64,000 nucleotides of DNA, taken from positions 1,612,001 through 1,676,000 of the forward strand of contig CAVUZA010000002.1 of the NCBI GenBank assembly GCA_963745915.1, given 5' to 3'. The notes beneath the pieces were generated by a model that was given only the letters and a program-made list of their open reading frames with translations, had not been told where the DNA came from and ran no database searches. The translations under genes were made by a program, and so were the position numbers. The stretch's first letter is position 1. Every line of letters begins with the position of its first letter. This stretch comes from VRUE01 sp963745915 (GTDB lineage Bacteria; Actinomycetota; Thermoleophilia; Solirubrobacterales; 70-9). Shown here in pieces: positions 31,467 through 43,358 of this stretch.

Positions 31467-31931
31467 TTAGTCGACGCTGCCGGGCGGGGCGATCCAGACG
31501 CTCTCGAACTCGAGGCTGGTGTGCTCGGCGAGCAGGTCGTAGTCGGCGTCGTAGTGAAGGACGGCGAGCCCGTGCTGGGAGGCGATCGTGGCCAGCAGCA
31601 GGTCGGGCATCGCGATGCGGTGGCTGACGGCGGGGTCCTCGGCGAGCTCGCGCTGGCTGCGTTCGGCGATCAGCCAGGAGTTGGCGTCGGCGGGAGCCTG
31701 GGCGAGCGCATCGAGCTCATCGCGGAAGGCCAAGTACTCCTTCGTCGACTGGGCAGAGTGAAGCGCCTCGAGCCGGAATGGAGGAGCGGCATGAATCAGG
31801 TCGTCCCTCACCGCCTGTCGAAAGGCGCGGACAGTGTCGGGGTCGATTCGTCGGCCGCTGTGCGGATGGGTATCGGAAAGCGATATCCGCACGTGAGCCG
31901 ACCAGTCGAGAACGGCCGGTCGCAGCTTCAT
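31467..31931 (-). CDS. PIN-domain toxin (type II toxin-antitoxin)
   Basis: 154 aa from ATG 31931. PIN-like pattern: an N-terminal acidic residue in 'AVLDWSAHVRISLS', a central acidic region ('FRDELDALAQ') and 'AMPDLLLATIASQHGLAVLHYDADYDLL', the usual end of a PIN nuclease with its paired Asp. PIN toxins are Mg-dependent RNases. The ATG overlaps the upstream antitoxin gene by four bases, the standard order. A short insert between beta-1 and the second acidic residue makes it slightly longer than most VapC proteins (about 130 aa). Confidence 0.8.
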   Translation of the reverse strand: MKLRPAVLDWSAHVRISLSDTHPHSGRRIDPDTVRAFRQAVRDDLIHAAPPFRLEALHSAQSTKEYLAFRDELDALAQAPADANSWLIAERSQRELAEDPAVSHRIAMPDLLLATIASQHGLAVLHYDADYDLLAEHTSLEFESVWIAPPGSVD

Positions 31932-32212
31932 CGCTCGTCGAGCTCTTCGAGGAGCCGCTCGACCGAGGGCCTCCTCCAGGCGGGGCGACTGGGGTCGGTC
32001 AGGATGTCGAGGTCCAGGCCGGCCCCGGTTTCCATCCTTTGGATGAAGCGCTCCCGCAGCTGGCGCCGCCGCTCGTCGTCGTCCGCGGCGGCGCGCGCCT
32101 CCTCGGCGGTTGCCTCGGCCCCGCGGATCACGAGCCTCTGGAAGTTCACCGGAATGCCCCTGGTGCGCAGGGGCTCGAGCGCTGCCTCGACCTCGGCCGT
32201 CTCGGTGATCAT
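31928..32212 (-). CDS. Antitoxin partner of the PIN toxin
   Basis: 94 aa from ATG 32212, preceded by GAGGAGG (32219-32225 on the plus strand). The sequence is highly charged and helical ('RGAEATAEEARAAADDDERRRQLRERF') and ends 'RPSVERLLEELDER', a likely toxin-binding tail. No standard AbrB, RHH or Phd fold is obvious, so the DNA-binding part, if any, is unassigned. Function is assigned from its overlap with the PIN gene and its size. Confidence 0.65.
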   Translation of the reverse strand: MITETAEVEAALEPLRTRGIPVNFQRLVIRGAEATAEEARAAADDDERRRQLRERFIQRMETGAGLDLDILTDPSRPAWRRPSVERLLEELDER

Positions 32213-32243
32213 GTGTCGCCTCCTCTTCGTCGGCACGCCGATG

Positions 32244-32260
32244 AGTGTAGCACCAGGTGC
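32244..32260 (-). promoter_or_regulatory. Promoter and operator of the PIN toxin-antitoxin module
   Basis: Minus strand: TACACT -10 (32249-32244), directly preceded by the palindrome GCACC-T-GGTGC (32260-32250). The palindrome is a likely site for antitoxin autoregulation. Confidence 0.45.
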
Positions 32261-32348
32261 AGCACCCACCCACCGGCCTGCTCGCTTGTCGTGTGCACCC
32301 CTATAAGGGCACAGCGACGAAATCTCTCCCCCCTCGAGCGAAAAAACT

Positions 32349-33494
32349 TCAGCAGCCGAGCTGGCGGGCGATCACCATCTGCTGCACCTCGTCGGTGCCC
32401 TCGCCGATGGTGAGGATCTTGGCGTCGCGGTAGAAGCGGCAGACCGGGTACTCCTCGATGTAGCCGTAGCCGCCGTGGATCTGGACCGCCTCCTCGGTGG
32501 CGCGGACCGCGAGGCGGCCGGTGATCAGCTTCGCCTGCGCCGCGGTCAGGGTGAACGACTGCCCGGCGTCCTTCTCCAACGCCGCCCGCCAGGTCAGCAG
32601 CCGGGCCGCCTCGATCTGGGCCGAGAGGTCGGCGATCTTGGCCTGGATCGACTGGAACTTGGATATCGCCTGGCCGAACGCCCGGCGTTCCCTGGCGTAG
32701 GCGATCGCCTCGTCGAGGGCGCCCTGGGCGAGCCCCACGCCCATCGCCGCGACCCCGATCCGGCCGCCGTCGAGGATGTGGAGGAAGTTCTTGAAGCCCT
32801 CGCCGCGGCGGCCGAGCAGGGCGCCCTCCGGCAGCCGGCAGCCGGCGAAGGTCAGCGGCCGCGTGTCGGAGGCGTTCCAGCCCATCTTGCGGTAGGGCTC
32901 GCCGGCCTCGTAGCCGGGCGTGCCGGTCGGCACGATCAGGTTGGAGATCTCCTTGCGCCCGTTCGCCTCGCCGGTTACCGCGGTGATCGAGACGCAGCCC
33001 GAGATCTCGGTCCCGGAGTTGGTGATGAACTGCTTGGCGCCGTCGACGACCCACTCGCCGTCCTCGAGCCGGGCCGTGGTGCGCACGTTGCCGGCGTCCG
33101 AGCCGGCCTCCGGCTCGGTCAGCCCGAACGACGCCAGCTCTTCGCCGCTGCAGAGGCGCGGCAGCCACTCGCTTTTCTGCTCATCCGAGCCCCAGAGCCA
33201 GATCGGCATCGTCCCCAGCGAGGTGTGGGCGGCCATCGTGATGCAGACCGAGGAGTCGACCCGAGCCAGCTCTTCCACCGCCAGCACGTAGGAGAGCGTG
33301 TCCGCCCCGCCGCCGCCGTACTCCTGCGGAAACGGAATCCCCATCAGCCCCAGCCCGCCAAGCTTGGCGACTATCTCGTAGGGGAAGGACTTGGTCCGAT
33401 CCAGCTCCTCGGCCACGGGCCTGACCTCCTGCACGGCAAAATCCCGCACCATGTCCCGCAGCAACCTCTGCTCATCACTCAGCTCAAAATCCAC
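32349..33494 (-). CDS. Acyl-CoA dehydrogenase
   Basis: 381 aa, GTG start seven bases after a TAGGCT box (leaderless). Full ACAD architecture: N-terminal helical domain, 'FGLTEPEAGSDAGNVRTTA' and 'FITNSGTEI' (FAD and substrate contacts), 'ERRAFGQAISKFQSIQAKIADL' and the C-terminal 'QIHGGYGYIEEYPVCRFYRDAKI', then 'IGEGTDEVQQMVIARQL' with the catalytic Glu. It oxidises an acyl-CoA to 2-enoyl-CoA and passes electrons to ETF, encoded at 44718-46481. Motif spacing is typical of short- or branched-chain enzymes. The substrate is not determinable. Confidence 0.93.
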   Translation of the reverse strand: MDFELSDEQRLLRDMVRDFAVQEVRPVAEELDRTKSFPYEIVAKLGGLGLMGIPFPQEYGGGGADTLSYVLAVEELARVDSSVCITMAAHTSLGTMPIWLWGSDEQKSEWLPRLCSGEELASFGLTEPEAGSDAGNVRTTARLEDGEWVVDGAKQFITNSGTEISGCVSITAVTGEANGRKEISNLIVPTGTPGYEAGEPYRKMGWNASDTRPLTFAGCRLPEGALLGRRGEGFKNFLHILDGGRIGVAAMGVGLAQGALDEAIAYARERRAFGQAISKFQSIQAKIADLSAQIEAARLLTWRAALEKDAGQSFTLTAAQAKLITGRLAVRATEEAVQIHGGYGYIEEYPVCRFYRDAKILTIGEGTDEVQQMVIARQLGC

Positions 33495-33519
33495 GATGAA
33501 GAGCCTATTTGGGAGACGG

Positions 33520-33626
33520 AGAGGGGCGTGTTCCCCCTCGCCCGGAAACTTCGAATCCCCGCGTGAACCCTCGAGTACGTCTCAGGCTGCGCGACGGTTT
33601 CCGGGTGAGGGGGAACACGCCCCTCT
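33520..33626. repeat. 30-bp inverted repeat between aldehyde and acyl-CoA dehydrogenase genes
   Basis: Arms 33520-33549 and 33597-33626 pair over 30 bases with one G-T wobble. The shared core is GGGGCGTGTTCCCCCTC. The loop is 47 bases and looks unstructured. Both neighbouring genes run leftward, so it lies downstream of one and upstream of the promoter of the other. Confidence 0.85.
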
Positions 33627-33630
33627 CCCA

Positions 33631-35067
33631 CTACAGCTGCAGGCTCTTCACCTGCAGCAACTCCTCGACCGCATACCGCCCGTTCTCGCGCCCGTGCCCC
33701 GACTGCTTGTAGCCGCCGAACGGGGCCAGCGGGTTGAAGGCGCCGCCGTTGATCTCGATCTGCCCGGTCCGGATCCGCTTGGCGACTGAGATCGCGCGCT
33801 CCTGGTCGGCCGACCAGACGCCGCCGGAGAGGCCGTACTCGGTGTCGTTGGCGATCCGCACCGCGTCCTCGGTGTCCTCGTAGGGCTGGATCGCCAGCAC
33901 CGGGCCGAAGATCTCCTCCTGGGCGATCGTCATCTCCGGCGTCACCTCGGAGAAGACGGTGGGGCGGACGAAGTAGCCGGTGTCGAGGCCCTCGGGCGGC
34001 GCGGTGCCGCCGGTGAGCAGCTTCGCGCCCTCCGCCTCGCCCTTCTCGATGTAGCCGCGCACCCGCTCGCGCTGGGTCGCGGAGACCAGCGGGCCGAGCC
34101 GGGTCGAGTCCTCGAAGGGGTCGCCGGGGGTGAAGGCCTCGGCCGCCTGCACGGCGATCTCCTCGGCTTCGGTCAGCCGCTCGCGCGGGACCAGCATCCG
34201 GGTCAGGGCGCTGCAGGTCTGGCCCGAGTTGAGGTAGCACTTGCCGACCCCGTCGGGGACCGCCCTGCCGAGGTCTGCGTCGTCGAGGATCACGTTCGGC
34301 GACTTGCCGCCGAGCTCCATCGCCACCGGCTTCACCGTCGCCGAAGCGAGCTCGGAGACGCGGCGGCCGGCGCGGGTCGAGCCGGTGAAGGAGACCATGT
34401 CGACGCCGGGGTGGCCGGCGATCGCCTCGCCGACCACCGGCCCGGTGCCGGTGACGAGGTTGAAGACGCCGGCCGGCAGCCCGGCGGCCTCGATTACCTC
34501 GGCGAGGATGAAGGCGTTGAGCGGCACGATCTCGCTCGGCTTGAGCACCACCGGGCAGCCGGCGGCGAGGGCGGGGGCGATCTTGGCGGCGATCTGGTTC
34601 AGCGGGTAGTTCCAGGGCGTGATCGTGCCGACCACGCCGACCGGCTCGCGCAGCACCCGCGAGTTGCCGATCTCCTCCTCCCACTCGATCTCCTCGATCA
34701 GGCCCGCCATCGCCGCGAACTGGCCGATCGGCAGGCCGGCCTGGATGATCTGGCTCAGCTTCAGCGGCATGCCCAGCTCCTGGGTGATCGTCGCCGCGAT
34801 CTCCTCGCTGCGCTCGCCGAGGCCGGCGGCGATCGCGCTGAGGTAGCCGGCGCGCTCCTCGCGTGGGGTCGTCGACCAGGCGTCGAAGGCTTCGCGGGCG
34901 GCGGCGACGGCGCGGTCGGCGTCGGCCGGGGTGCAGGCGGGGATCGAGCCCATCGTCTCCTCCGTGGTTGAGTTGACCACCTCGAGTGTCTCCGTTCCCT
35001 GCGGCTCGACCCACTCGCCGCCGATGAAGATCTTGTCCCTGGCCTGGATTCCTGCAGCCGTCGCCAT
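33631..35067 (-). CDS. Aldehyde dehydrogenase (NAD(P)-dependent)
   Basis: 478 aa from ATG 35067, with GAGGAGG upstream. ALDH motifs: 'GVVGTITPWNYPLNQIAAKIAPALAAG', general base Glu in 'VAMELGGKSPNVILDD', catalytic Cys in 'LNSGQTCSALTRMLVP' and 'EEIFGPVLAI'. It oxidises an aldehyde to the acid. The gene starts one base inside the stop of the HxlR regulator gene, so regulator and enzyme form one unit, suggesting aldehyde-responsive control. Confidence 0.92.
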   Translation of the reverse strand: MATAAGIQARDKIFIGGEWVEPQGTETLEVVNSTTEETMGSIPACTPADADRAVAAAREAFDAWSTTPREERAGYLSAIAAGLGERSEEIAATITQELGMPLKLSQIIQAGLPIGQFAAMAGLIEEIEWEEEIGNSRVLREPVGVVGTITPWNYPLNQIAAKIAPALAAGCPVVLKPSEIVPLNAFILAEVIEAAGLPAGVFNLVTGTGPVVGEAIAGHPGVDMVSFTGSTRAGRRVSELASATVKPVAMELGGKSPNVILDDADLGRAVPDGVGKCYLNSGQTCSALTRMLVPRERLTEAEEIAVQAAEAFTPGDPFEDSTRLGPLVSATQRERVRGYIEKGEAEGAKLLTGGTAPPEGLDTGYFVRPTVFSEVTPEMTIAQEEIFGPVLAIQPYEDTEDAVRIANDTEYGLSGGVWSADQERAISVAKRIRTGQIEINGGAFNPLAPFGGYKQSGHGRENGRYAVEELLQVKSLQL

Positions 35068-35546
35068 CACGCCCTCCTCGCTGGTTGCGTTGTCTCCATC
35101 ATGCCGGGTCCGGGGACCGCGCGGGCGTCGCGCGCCTGCAGCACCTCGCCGCAGCGCTCGCAGATGCCGCGGTCGCTGACCGTGCCGCCGCAGCCCTTGT
35201 GCTCGATCAGCATCGGCGGGCCGCCGGGGCTGGGCGAGTGGCGGTCGCCCCAGCGCAGCAGGGCGACCAGGGCGGGCCAGAGGTCGAGCCCCTTCTCGGT
35301 GAGGAAGTACTCGTGGCGCTCCGGCCGGTGCTGGTAGGCGCGGCGTTCGAGGATGTCCTCCTCGACCAGGCGCTGGAGGCGGGCGGAGAGCACGTTGCGG
35401 GCGACGCCGAGGCTGCTCTGCAGCTGGTCGAAGCGGCGGTGGCCGTTCATCACGTCGCGCACGATCAGCAGCGACCAGCGCTCGCCGACCACCTCCAGCG
35501 AGCGGGCGATCGAGCAGACCTGGTCGGGATAGTCGCTGCGCAGCAC
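35067..35546 (-). CDS. HxlR-family regulator with C-terminal Cys-rich tail
   Basis: 159 aa from GTG 35546; the frame is open to a TTG at 35582. HxlR domain: 'VCSIARSLEVVGERWSLLIVRDVMNGHRRFDQLQSSLGVARNVLSARLQRL'. The tail contains 'HKGCGGTVSDRGICERCGEVL', a possible zinc ribbon seen in some actinobacterial HxlR proteins. Two palindromic sites lie just upstream (35569-35625). It probably regulates its own operon with the aldehyde dehydrogenase gene, plausibly through the Cys residues. Confidence 0.87.
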   Translation of the reverse strand: MLRSDYPDQVCSIARSLEVVGERWSLLIVRDVMNGHRRFDQLQSSLGVARNVLSARLQRLVEEDILERRAYQHRPERHEYFLTEKGLDLWPALVALLRWGDRHSPSPGGPPMLIEHKGCGGTVSDRGICERCGEVLQARDARAVPGPGMMETTQPARRA

Positions 35547-35568
35547 GAGAGTGATCTTGGCACACAAG

Positions 35569-35625
35569 GTTGCATCAAGCAACTAAGTGTTCTAGGCTCG
35601 CGAGCATCAAGTTGCATCAAACAAC
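35569..35625. promoter_or_regulatory. Pair of HxlR operators
   Basis: GTTGC-atcaa-GCAAC (35569-35583) and GTTGC-atcaa-ACAAC (35611-35625) are near-identical direct copies of an inverted repeat, with starts 42 bases apart (four helical turns). The 5-5-5 geometry matches the site in front of the other HxlR gene at 10029-10043. Confidence 0.65.
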
Positions 35626-35715
35626 CCATGCATGGGCTGACTTCGTGGTTTGGGACGCATATGCCACCTAAAAGGCGAAGTCAGCGAGGAAACGGCGAGT
35701 AACGGAGGCAGTGAG

Positions 35716-35868
35716 ATGAGGCTGATACCGAGGCACAGGCACCGCGCGCGGCCGAAGGCGCCGCGGATCTCGATAAGCGAGGCGGAGATCGCCGCCGACC
35801 TGCTCTACCCGGCACGGCCGGGGACGGTCGGAGGCCGGGCCGCGGCCCGGCGCGGAGCCGCCAGGTGA
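35716..35868 (+). CDS. Small basic protein, 50 aa
   Basis: ATG 35716 with CGGAGG seven bases upstream and a stop overlapping the start of the thioesterase gene (GTGA). The product is Arg-rich ('MRLIPRHRHRARPKAPRISI') with an 'ISISEAEIAADLLYPARPG' middle. The good ribosome site and coupling argue that it is translated. No family is recognised. It may be a leader peptide for the downstream gene. Confidence 0.45.
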   Translation: MRLIPRHRHRARPKAPRISISEAEIAADLLYPARPGTVGGRAAARRGAAR

Positions 35869-36428
35869 GCGCCGAGGGCGTGGCGGCGCAGCGCGGCGAC
35901 GCGGTCGACGCGGCGCTGGCCTTCGCCGAGGCCCAGCCGGAGATCACCCGCCGCCGCGAGCTCGTCTGGCAGGACCCGGTGCCGACCGCGGCGGCGGGGG
36001 CGACGATGACCGGCATGGAGTACATGGAGGCGATCGTCGGCGGCAAGATGCCGCCGCCGCCGATCGCGGTGACGATGCGGATGCGCCCGATCGAGATCGG
36101 CGAGGGCCGCGCAGTCTTCGAGGGCGAGCCCGGGGAGGAGCACTACAACCCGATCGGCGTCGTCCACGGCGGCTACGCGGCGACGATCCTCGACTCGGCG
36201 CTCGGCTGCGCGGTGCACACCACGCTGCCGGCCGGAGTCGGCTACACCTCGCTCGGCCTCGAGGCCAAGTACGTGCGGCCGATCACCCGCGACACCGGCC
36301 GCGTCCTCTGCGAGGCCAACGTCCTCTACGGCGGCCGCCGTCAGGCCACCGCCGAGGCCAACCTCACCGCCGCCGACACCGGCAAGCTCCTCGCCCACGG
36401 CATCGCCACCTGCATGATCCTCAGCTGA
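35865..36428 (+). CDS. PaaI-type hotdog thioesterase
   Basis: 187 aa. The hotdog domain (about residues 55-185) contains 'EEHYNPIGVVHGGYAATILDSALGCAV', the PaaI/YigI motif where Asn, the HGG turn and Asp position the thioester, followed by 'YTSLGLEAKYVRPIT'. It hydrolyses an acyl- or aryl-acyl-CoA in the cytoplasm. The first 50 residues are an extra helical region. It lies among CoA-thioester genes but is not in a clear operon with them. Confidence 0.85.
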   Translation: MSAEGVAAQRGDAVDAALAFAEAQPEITRRRELVWQDPVPTAAAGATMTGMEYMEAIVGGKMPPPPIAVTMRMRPIEIGEGRAVFEGEPGEEHYNPIGVVHGGYAATILDSALGCAVHTTLPAGVGYTSLGLEAKYVRPITRDTGRVLCEANVLYGGRRQATAEANLTAADTGKLLAHGIATCMILS

Positions 36429-36430
36429 TA

Positions 36431-36461
36431 TAGCAAATATGCAATAAGCACAAATTTGCTA
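36431..36461 (+). promoter_or_regulatory. Operator overlapping the start of the XRE gene
   Basis: TAGCAAAT (36431-36438) and ATTTGCTA (36454-36461) form a perfect inverted repeat with a 15-base spacer, in a strikingly AT-rich stretch. The right arm covers the first base of the ATG. This is a likely autoregulatory site of the XRE protein. Confidence 0.6.
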
Positions 36462-36805
36462 TGTTTCGGGGGTGGAGACGACCCCAGGACAGGCTGCTGC
36501 GCGAAGCTCGCAAGCGCCACGGCGTCAGCCAGAAGCGGCTCGCGATGCGGGCCTCTACCACCCAGTCGGCGATCTCGCGCATCGAGCGCGACAGGGTCTC
36601 ACCATCGGTTGACACCCTGCGCGAGTTGCTCTACCTGCTGGGCGAGGATCTGGGGCTGGCGACTCAGCAGCGCGACTCCGGGATCGACCGCACGTTGAAC
36701 GCTGAGCGACTGAAGCTCTCCTCGTCCGAGCGCCTGGAATACGGAAGGGCCTTTGCCAACCAGGTGATCGCCAGCAGCCCGCTCCCTCGCCGGGAGGCAT
36801 GGTGA
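36461..36805 (+). CDS. XRE-family antitoxin-like regulator
   Basis: 114 aa. HTH_3 domain: 'LLREARKRHGVSQKRLAMRASTTQSAISRIERDRVSPSVDTL'. The C-terminal 'SSERLEYGRAFANQVIAS' is a partner-binding helix. It overlaps the nucleotidyltransferase gene by seven bases. The pair XRE + nucleotidyltransferase is a known toxin-antitoxin arrangement. GC is lower than in flanking metabolic genes, suggesting acquisition. Confidence 0.8.
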   Translation: MFRGWRRPQDRLLREARKRHGVSQKRLAMRASTTQSAISRIERDRVSPSVDTLRELLYLLGEDLGLATQQRDSGIDRTLNAERLKLSSSERLEYGRAFANQVIASSPLPRREAW

Positions 36806-37329
36806 ACGACACGCGGTCATTGCCGAGCAAGGCCCCGGAAATCGACCTGCTGCTCGAGCCCCTGATCGCGCACGGTGTCGATTTCGTCTTGATCGGTGGC
36901 CAGGCCGGGATCTCACACGGATCCAGCTATCCCAGCTATGACCTCGATGTTCTCTATGCCCGCGGTCGTGACAACGTGGAGCGTCTGGTCGCGGCCCTCG
37001 GGGAAATCGGCGTCCGCCTCCGAGGCGCCACGCCGGATGTGCCCTTCATCCTCGACGTGAAGACGATCGAGAACGGCGCCAACTTCACCTTCGTCACCCC
37101 ATTCGGGGATTTCGACGTCCTCGCCGATGCGGCGGGAATGCCGTCCTATGAGGAGCTGAAGTCAGCGGCGGTCGATCGCGAGGTGTTCGGCCATTTCGTC
37201 AAGGTCGCCTCTATCGACCACCTCATTGCGATGAAGCGCGCTGCCGGACGGACCAAGGACAAGCTGATGGTCGAGGAGTACATCGTGCTCGCCGACGAGC
37301 AGCAGCGCGCCGGCCGGGATGGCGAGTAG
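36799..37329 (+). CDS. Nucleotidyltransferase-fold toxin-like protein
   Basis: 176 aa. The nucleotidyltransferase core 'VDFVLIGGQAGISHGSSYPSYDLDVLYAR' gives the GG...D-x-D metal triad, with a third acidic residue in 'GDFDVLADAAG'. The C-terminal 'SIDHLIAMKRAAGRTKDKLMVEEY' is the usual AbiEii/MNT-like helix with Lys and Asp/Glu contacts. Toxins of this fold nucleotidylate tRNA or other targets. It is coupled to the XRE gene. An alternative is a small kanamycin-type nucleotidyltransferase with another role. Confidence 0.8.
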   Translation: MVNDTRSLPSKAPEIDLLLEPLIAHGVDFVLIGGQAGISHGSSYPSYDLDVLYARGRDNVERLVAALGEIGVRLRGATPDVPFILDVKTIENGANFTFVTPFGDFDVLADAAGMPSYEELKSAAVDREVFGHFVKVASIDHLIAMKRAAGRTKDKLMVEEYIVLADEQQRAGRDGE

Positions 37330-37334
37330 CGGGC

Positions 37335-38771
<1,437 letters not shown>

Positions 38772-38901
38772 GGGATGCGCGAGTCTATGACCTCGCGCAC
38801 GGAAGCAGTTTGGCGAACCGCTATCGTCCCCAAACGGGCCAGGCGGCCCTCCTCTATCGAGCCGAGACCCGGCACAACAACTAGAAGAAAGGCAGCCCCA
38901 T

Positions 38902-40077
<1,176 letters not shown>

Positions 40078-40081
40078 GGCG

Positions 40082-40867
40082 GTGCAGCGGGCGGCTGCCT
40101 TCTTCGACCTCGACAAGACCCTGATGGCGGGGTCCTCGGGGATGCAGTTCGCCCGCGTCGCCCGCCGCCACGAGCTGGTCGGACGGCGGCAGCTGGCGAG
40201 CTGGGGCGTCGAGCACCTGCGCTACCGCCTGCGCGGCACCACCGACGAGCGCACCACCGAGGTGCTGCGCGTCGCCCGCGAGCTGATCGCCGGGGTGCCG
40301 GCGCGGACGCTGGAACGGATGAACCCCGAGGTGATGGCGGCGATCCTGCCGCGCGTCTACCCGCAGATGCTCGACGAGGTCTACGCCCACCAGGACGCCG
40401 GCCGGCCGACCTTCATCGTCAGCGCCGCCGGCAGCGGCGTGGTCGAGCCGCTGGCCGCGGTGCTCGGCATGGACGGCGGCGTCGGCACCCGCTACGGGGT
40501 CGGCGAGGACGGCGCCCTCACCGGCCGCTTCGACGGCCCCTTCGTCTACGGCGAGGGCAAGGTCGAGGCGATGCGGGCCTTCGCCGCCGAGCACGGGATC
40601 GACCTCGCCGCCTCCTACGCCTACTCGGACTCGGTCTCCGACCTGCCGATGCTGCGCGCGGTGGGCCACCCGGTCGTCGTCAACCCCGACCCGCCGTTGC
40701 TCGAGATCGCCCGCGCGGAGGGCTGGCAGACGATGCGCTTCGAGCGCCTCGGCCGCCGCCTCGTCGCGGTCGCCGCCACCCTGCTGGCGACGGTCGCCGG
40801 CTTCGGCGGCTCGCGCTTCGTGGCGCGCCGGCGTGAGCCGGCGCGCCGCTTCCCTCCGCGTCGTTAG
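40082..40867 (+). CDS. HAD-IB family phosphatase
   Basis: 261 aa, GTG start. HAD motif I 'AAFFDLDKTLMAGSSG' (nucleophile and acid Asp), motif II Ser in 'TFIVSAAGSGVV', motif III Lys in 'GEGKVEAMRAFA' and motif IV 'YAYSDSVSDLPML'. This is the SerB-like subgroup found in actinobacteria (HAD-IB, as in the CicA/SerB2 group). The C-terminus has a hydrophobic stretch and an Arg-rich end, possibly a membrane-associated tail. The substrate is unknown. Confidence 0.87.
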   Translation: MQRAAAFFDLDKTLMAGSSGMQFARVARRHELVGRRQLASWGVEHLRYRLRGTTDERTTEVLRVARELIAGVPARTLERMNPEVMAAILPRVYPQMLDEVYAHQDAGRPTFIVSAAGSGVVEPLAAVLGMDGGVGTRYGVGEDGALTGRFDGPFVYGEGKVEAMRAFAAEHGIDLAASYAYSDSVSDLPMLRAVGHPVVVNPDPPLLEIARAEGWQTMRFERLGRRLVAVAATLLATVAGFGGSRFVARRREPARRFPPRR

Positions 40868-41499
40868 GCGCTGCCGGCGCTGTCCCGGTGCGGGAGCTTG
40901 GGCTCGCGAACCGAGCCCCCCGCGACCAGCACCAGGAACCCGATCCCGGTCAGCAGCAGGGCGATCCCGATCACCATGCCGAAGAGCGAGAGCCGGTCGG
41001 CCATGTAGCTGGCGTTGAGCGCCGTGGCGAGGGCCGTCTCCGTGACCCACGTTTCGCGGGCCGCGTTGTCGGCCGGCAGACCGCTTTCGGTGTCCGTGAC
41101 CGCGAATTCTTCGTTGTCGGTTCCACCGCCAGCGGCCAGCTCGGACTTCGGCGTGTTCGGCTTCGCTTCGTAGCGGCCCATTTCCGCGTAGACGTAGCCG
41201 CCCGTTGCCTCGAGCGCGTGGATCTGCATGTAGGACGCGAAGCAGCGCGCCCGATCGCCGCTGTCGACCTTCTTTTCGGCGACGTCGCAGGTCGGCAGGT
41301 CGACTTCCGTGAGGCCGGCTCCTTCGGCCTCTTCGGCGATCGCCGAGGGGGTCATGTCGGGCGAGCCGACGATGCTCTGCTTTTCGAGTTCGTCGGCGAC
41401 CGTGCTTTGGCCATTGGCCCCCAGCACGATCGAGACGACGCCGAAAACGATCAGCACGATCCCGGCGACGATTCCCCCGATCTCAAGTCCTTTGCGCAC
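40864..41499 (-). CDS. Two-helix membrane protein of unknown function
   Basis: 211 aa. Transmembrane helices at about residues 8-28 ('GGIVAGIVLIVFGVVSIVLGA') and 170-192 ('LFGMVIGIALLLTGIGFLVLV') flank an exported region of about 140 residues with two Cys ('LPTCDVAEKKVDSGDRARC') that could pair. Family not recognised. It converges on the HAD gene with a four-base overlap. Base composition is slightly lower in GC in the middle. Confidence 0.7.
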   Translation of the reverse strand: MRKGLEIGGIVAGIVLIVFGVVSIVLGANGQSTVADELEKQSIVGSPDMTPSAIAEEAEGAGLTEVDLPTCDVAEKKVDSGDRARCFASYMQIHALEATGGYVYAEMGRYEAKPNTPKSELAAGGGTDNEEFAVTDTESGLPADNAARETWVTETALATALNASYMADRLSLFGMVIGIALLLTGIGFLVLVAGGSVREPKLPHRDSAGSA

Positions 41500-41621
41500 T
41501 TCCGTACCTCCGTCGATAGATGGACGATTTGTTTACATCGATACGTGCAGCGGTGACGCTCTCACGCCCTTTCCGCCGCCGCCTCCGTGAACACCACCCG
41601 ACCTGCCTCCGTGTAAGTCCG

Positions 41622-41675
41622 CAGACGTGCCGTCCCCGCGGTGCCGTTTATGACCTCCCGGGGACGGCACGTCTG
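41622..41675. repeat. 17-bp inverted repeat upstream of the mutase gene
   Basis: CAGACGTGCCGTCCCCG (41622-41638) and its exact complement (41659-41675), loop 20 bases. It ends four bases before the TAGACT -10 box of the mutase gene, so it occupies the -35 region and could also act as an operator. The region 41500-41691 has no gene. Confidence 0.75.
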
Positions 41676-41691
41676 GGCCTAGACTGTGGCG

Positions 41692-43314
<1,623 letters not shown>

Positions 43315-43323
43315 CTCGCTTTC

Positions 43324-43352
43324 CTGACAACATCCTCCCGCGTCAGTACGAT
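43324..43352 (+). promoter_or_regulatory. Promoter of the XRE-PIN module
   Basis: CTGACA (43324-43329), a 17-base spacer and TACGAT (43347-43352), six bases before the ATG at 43359. This is the clearest -35/-10 pair of the window and predicts a leaderless transcript. Confidence 0.6.
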
Positions 43353-43358
43353 GTTCCC

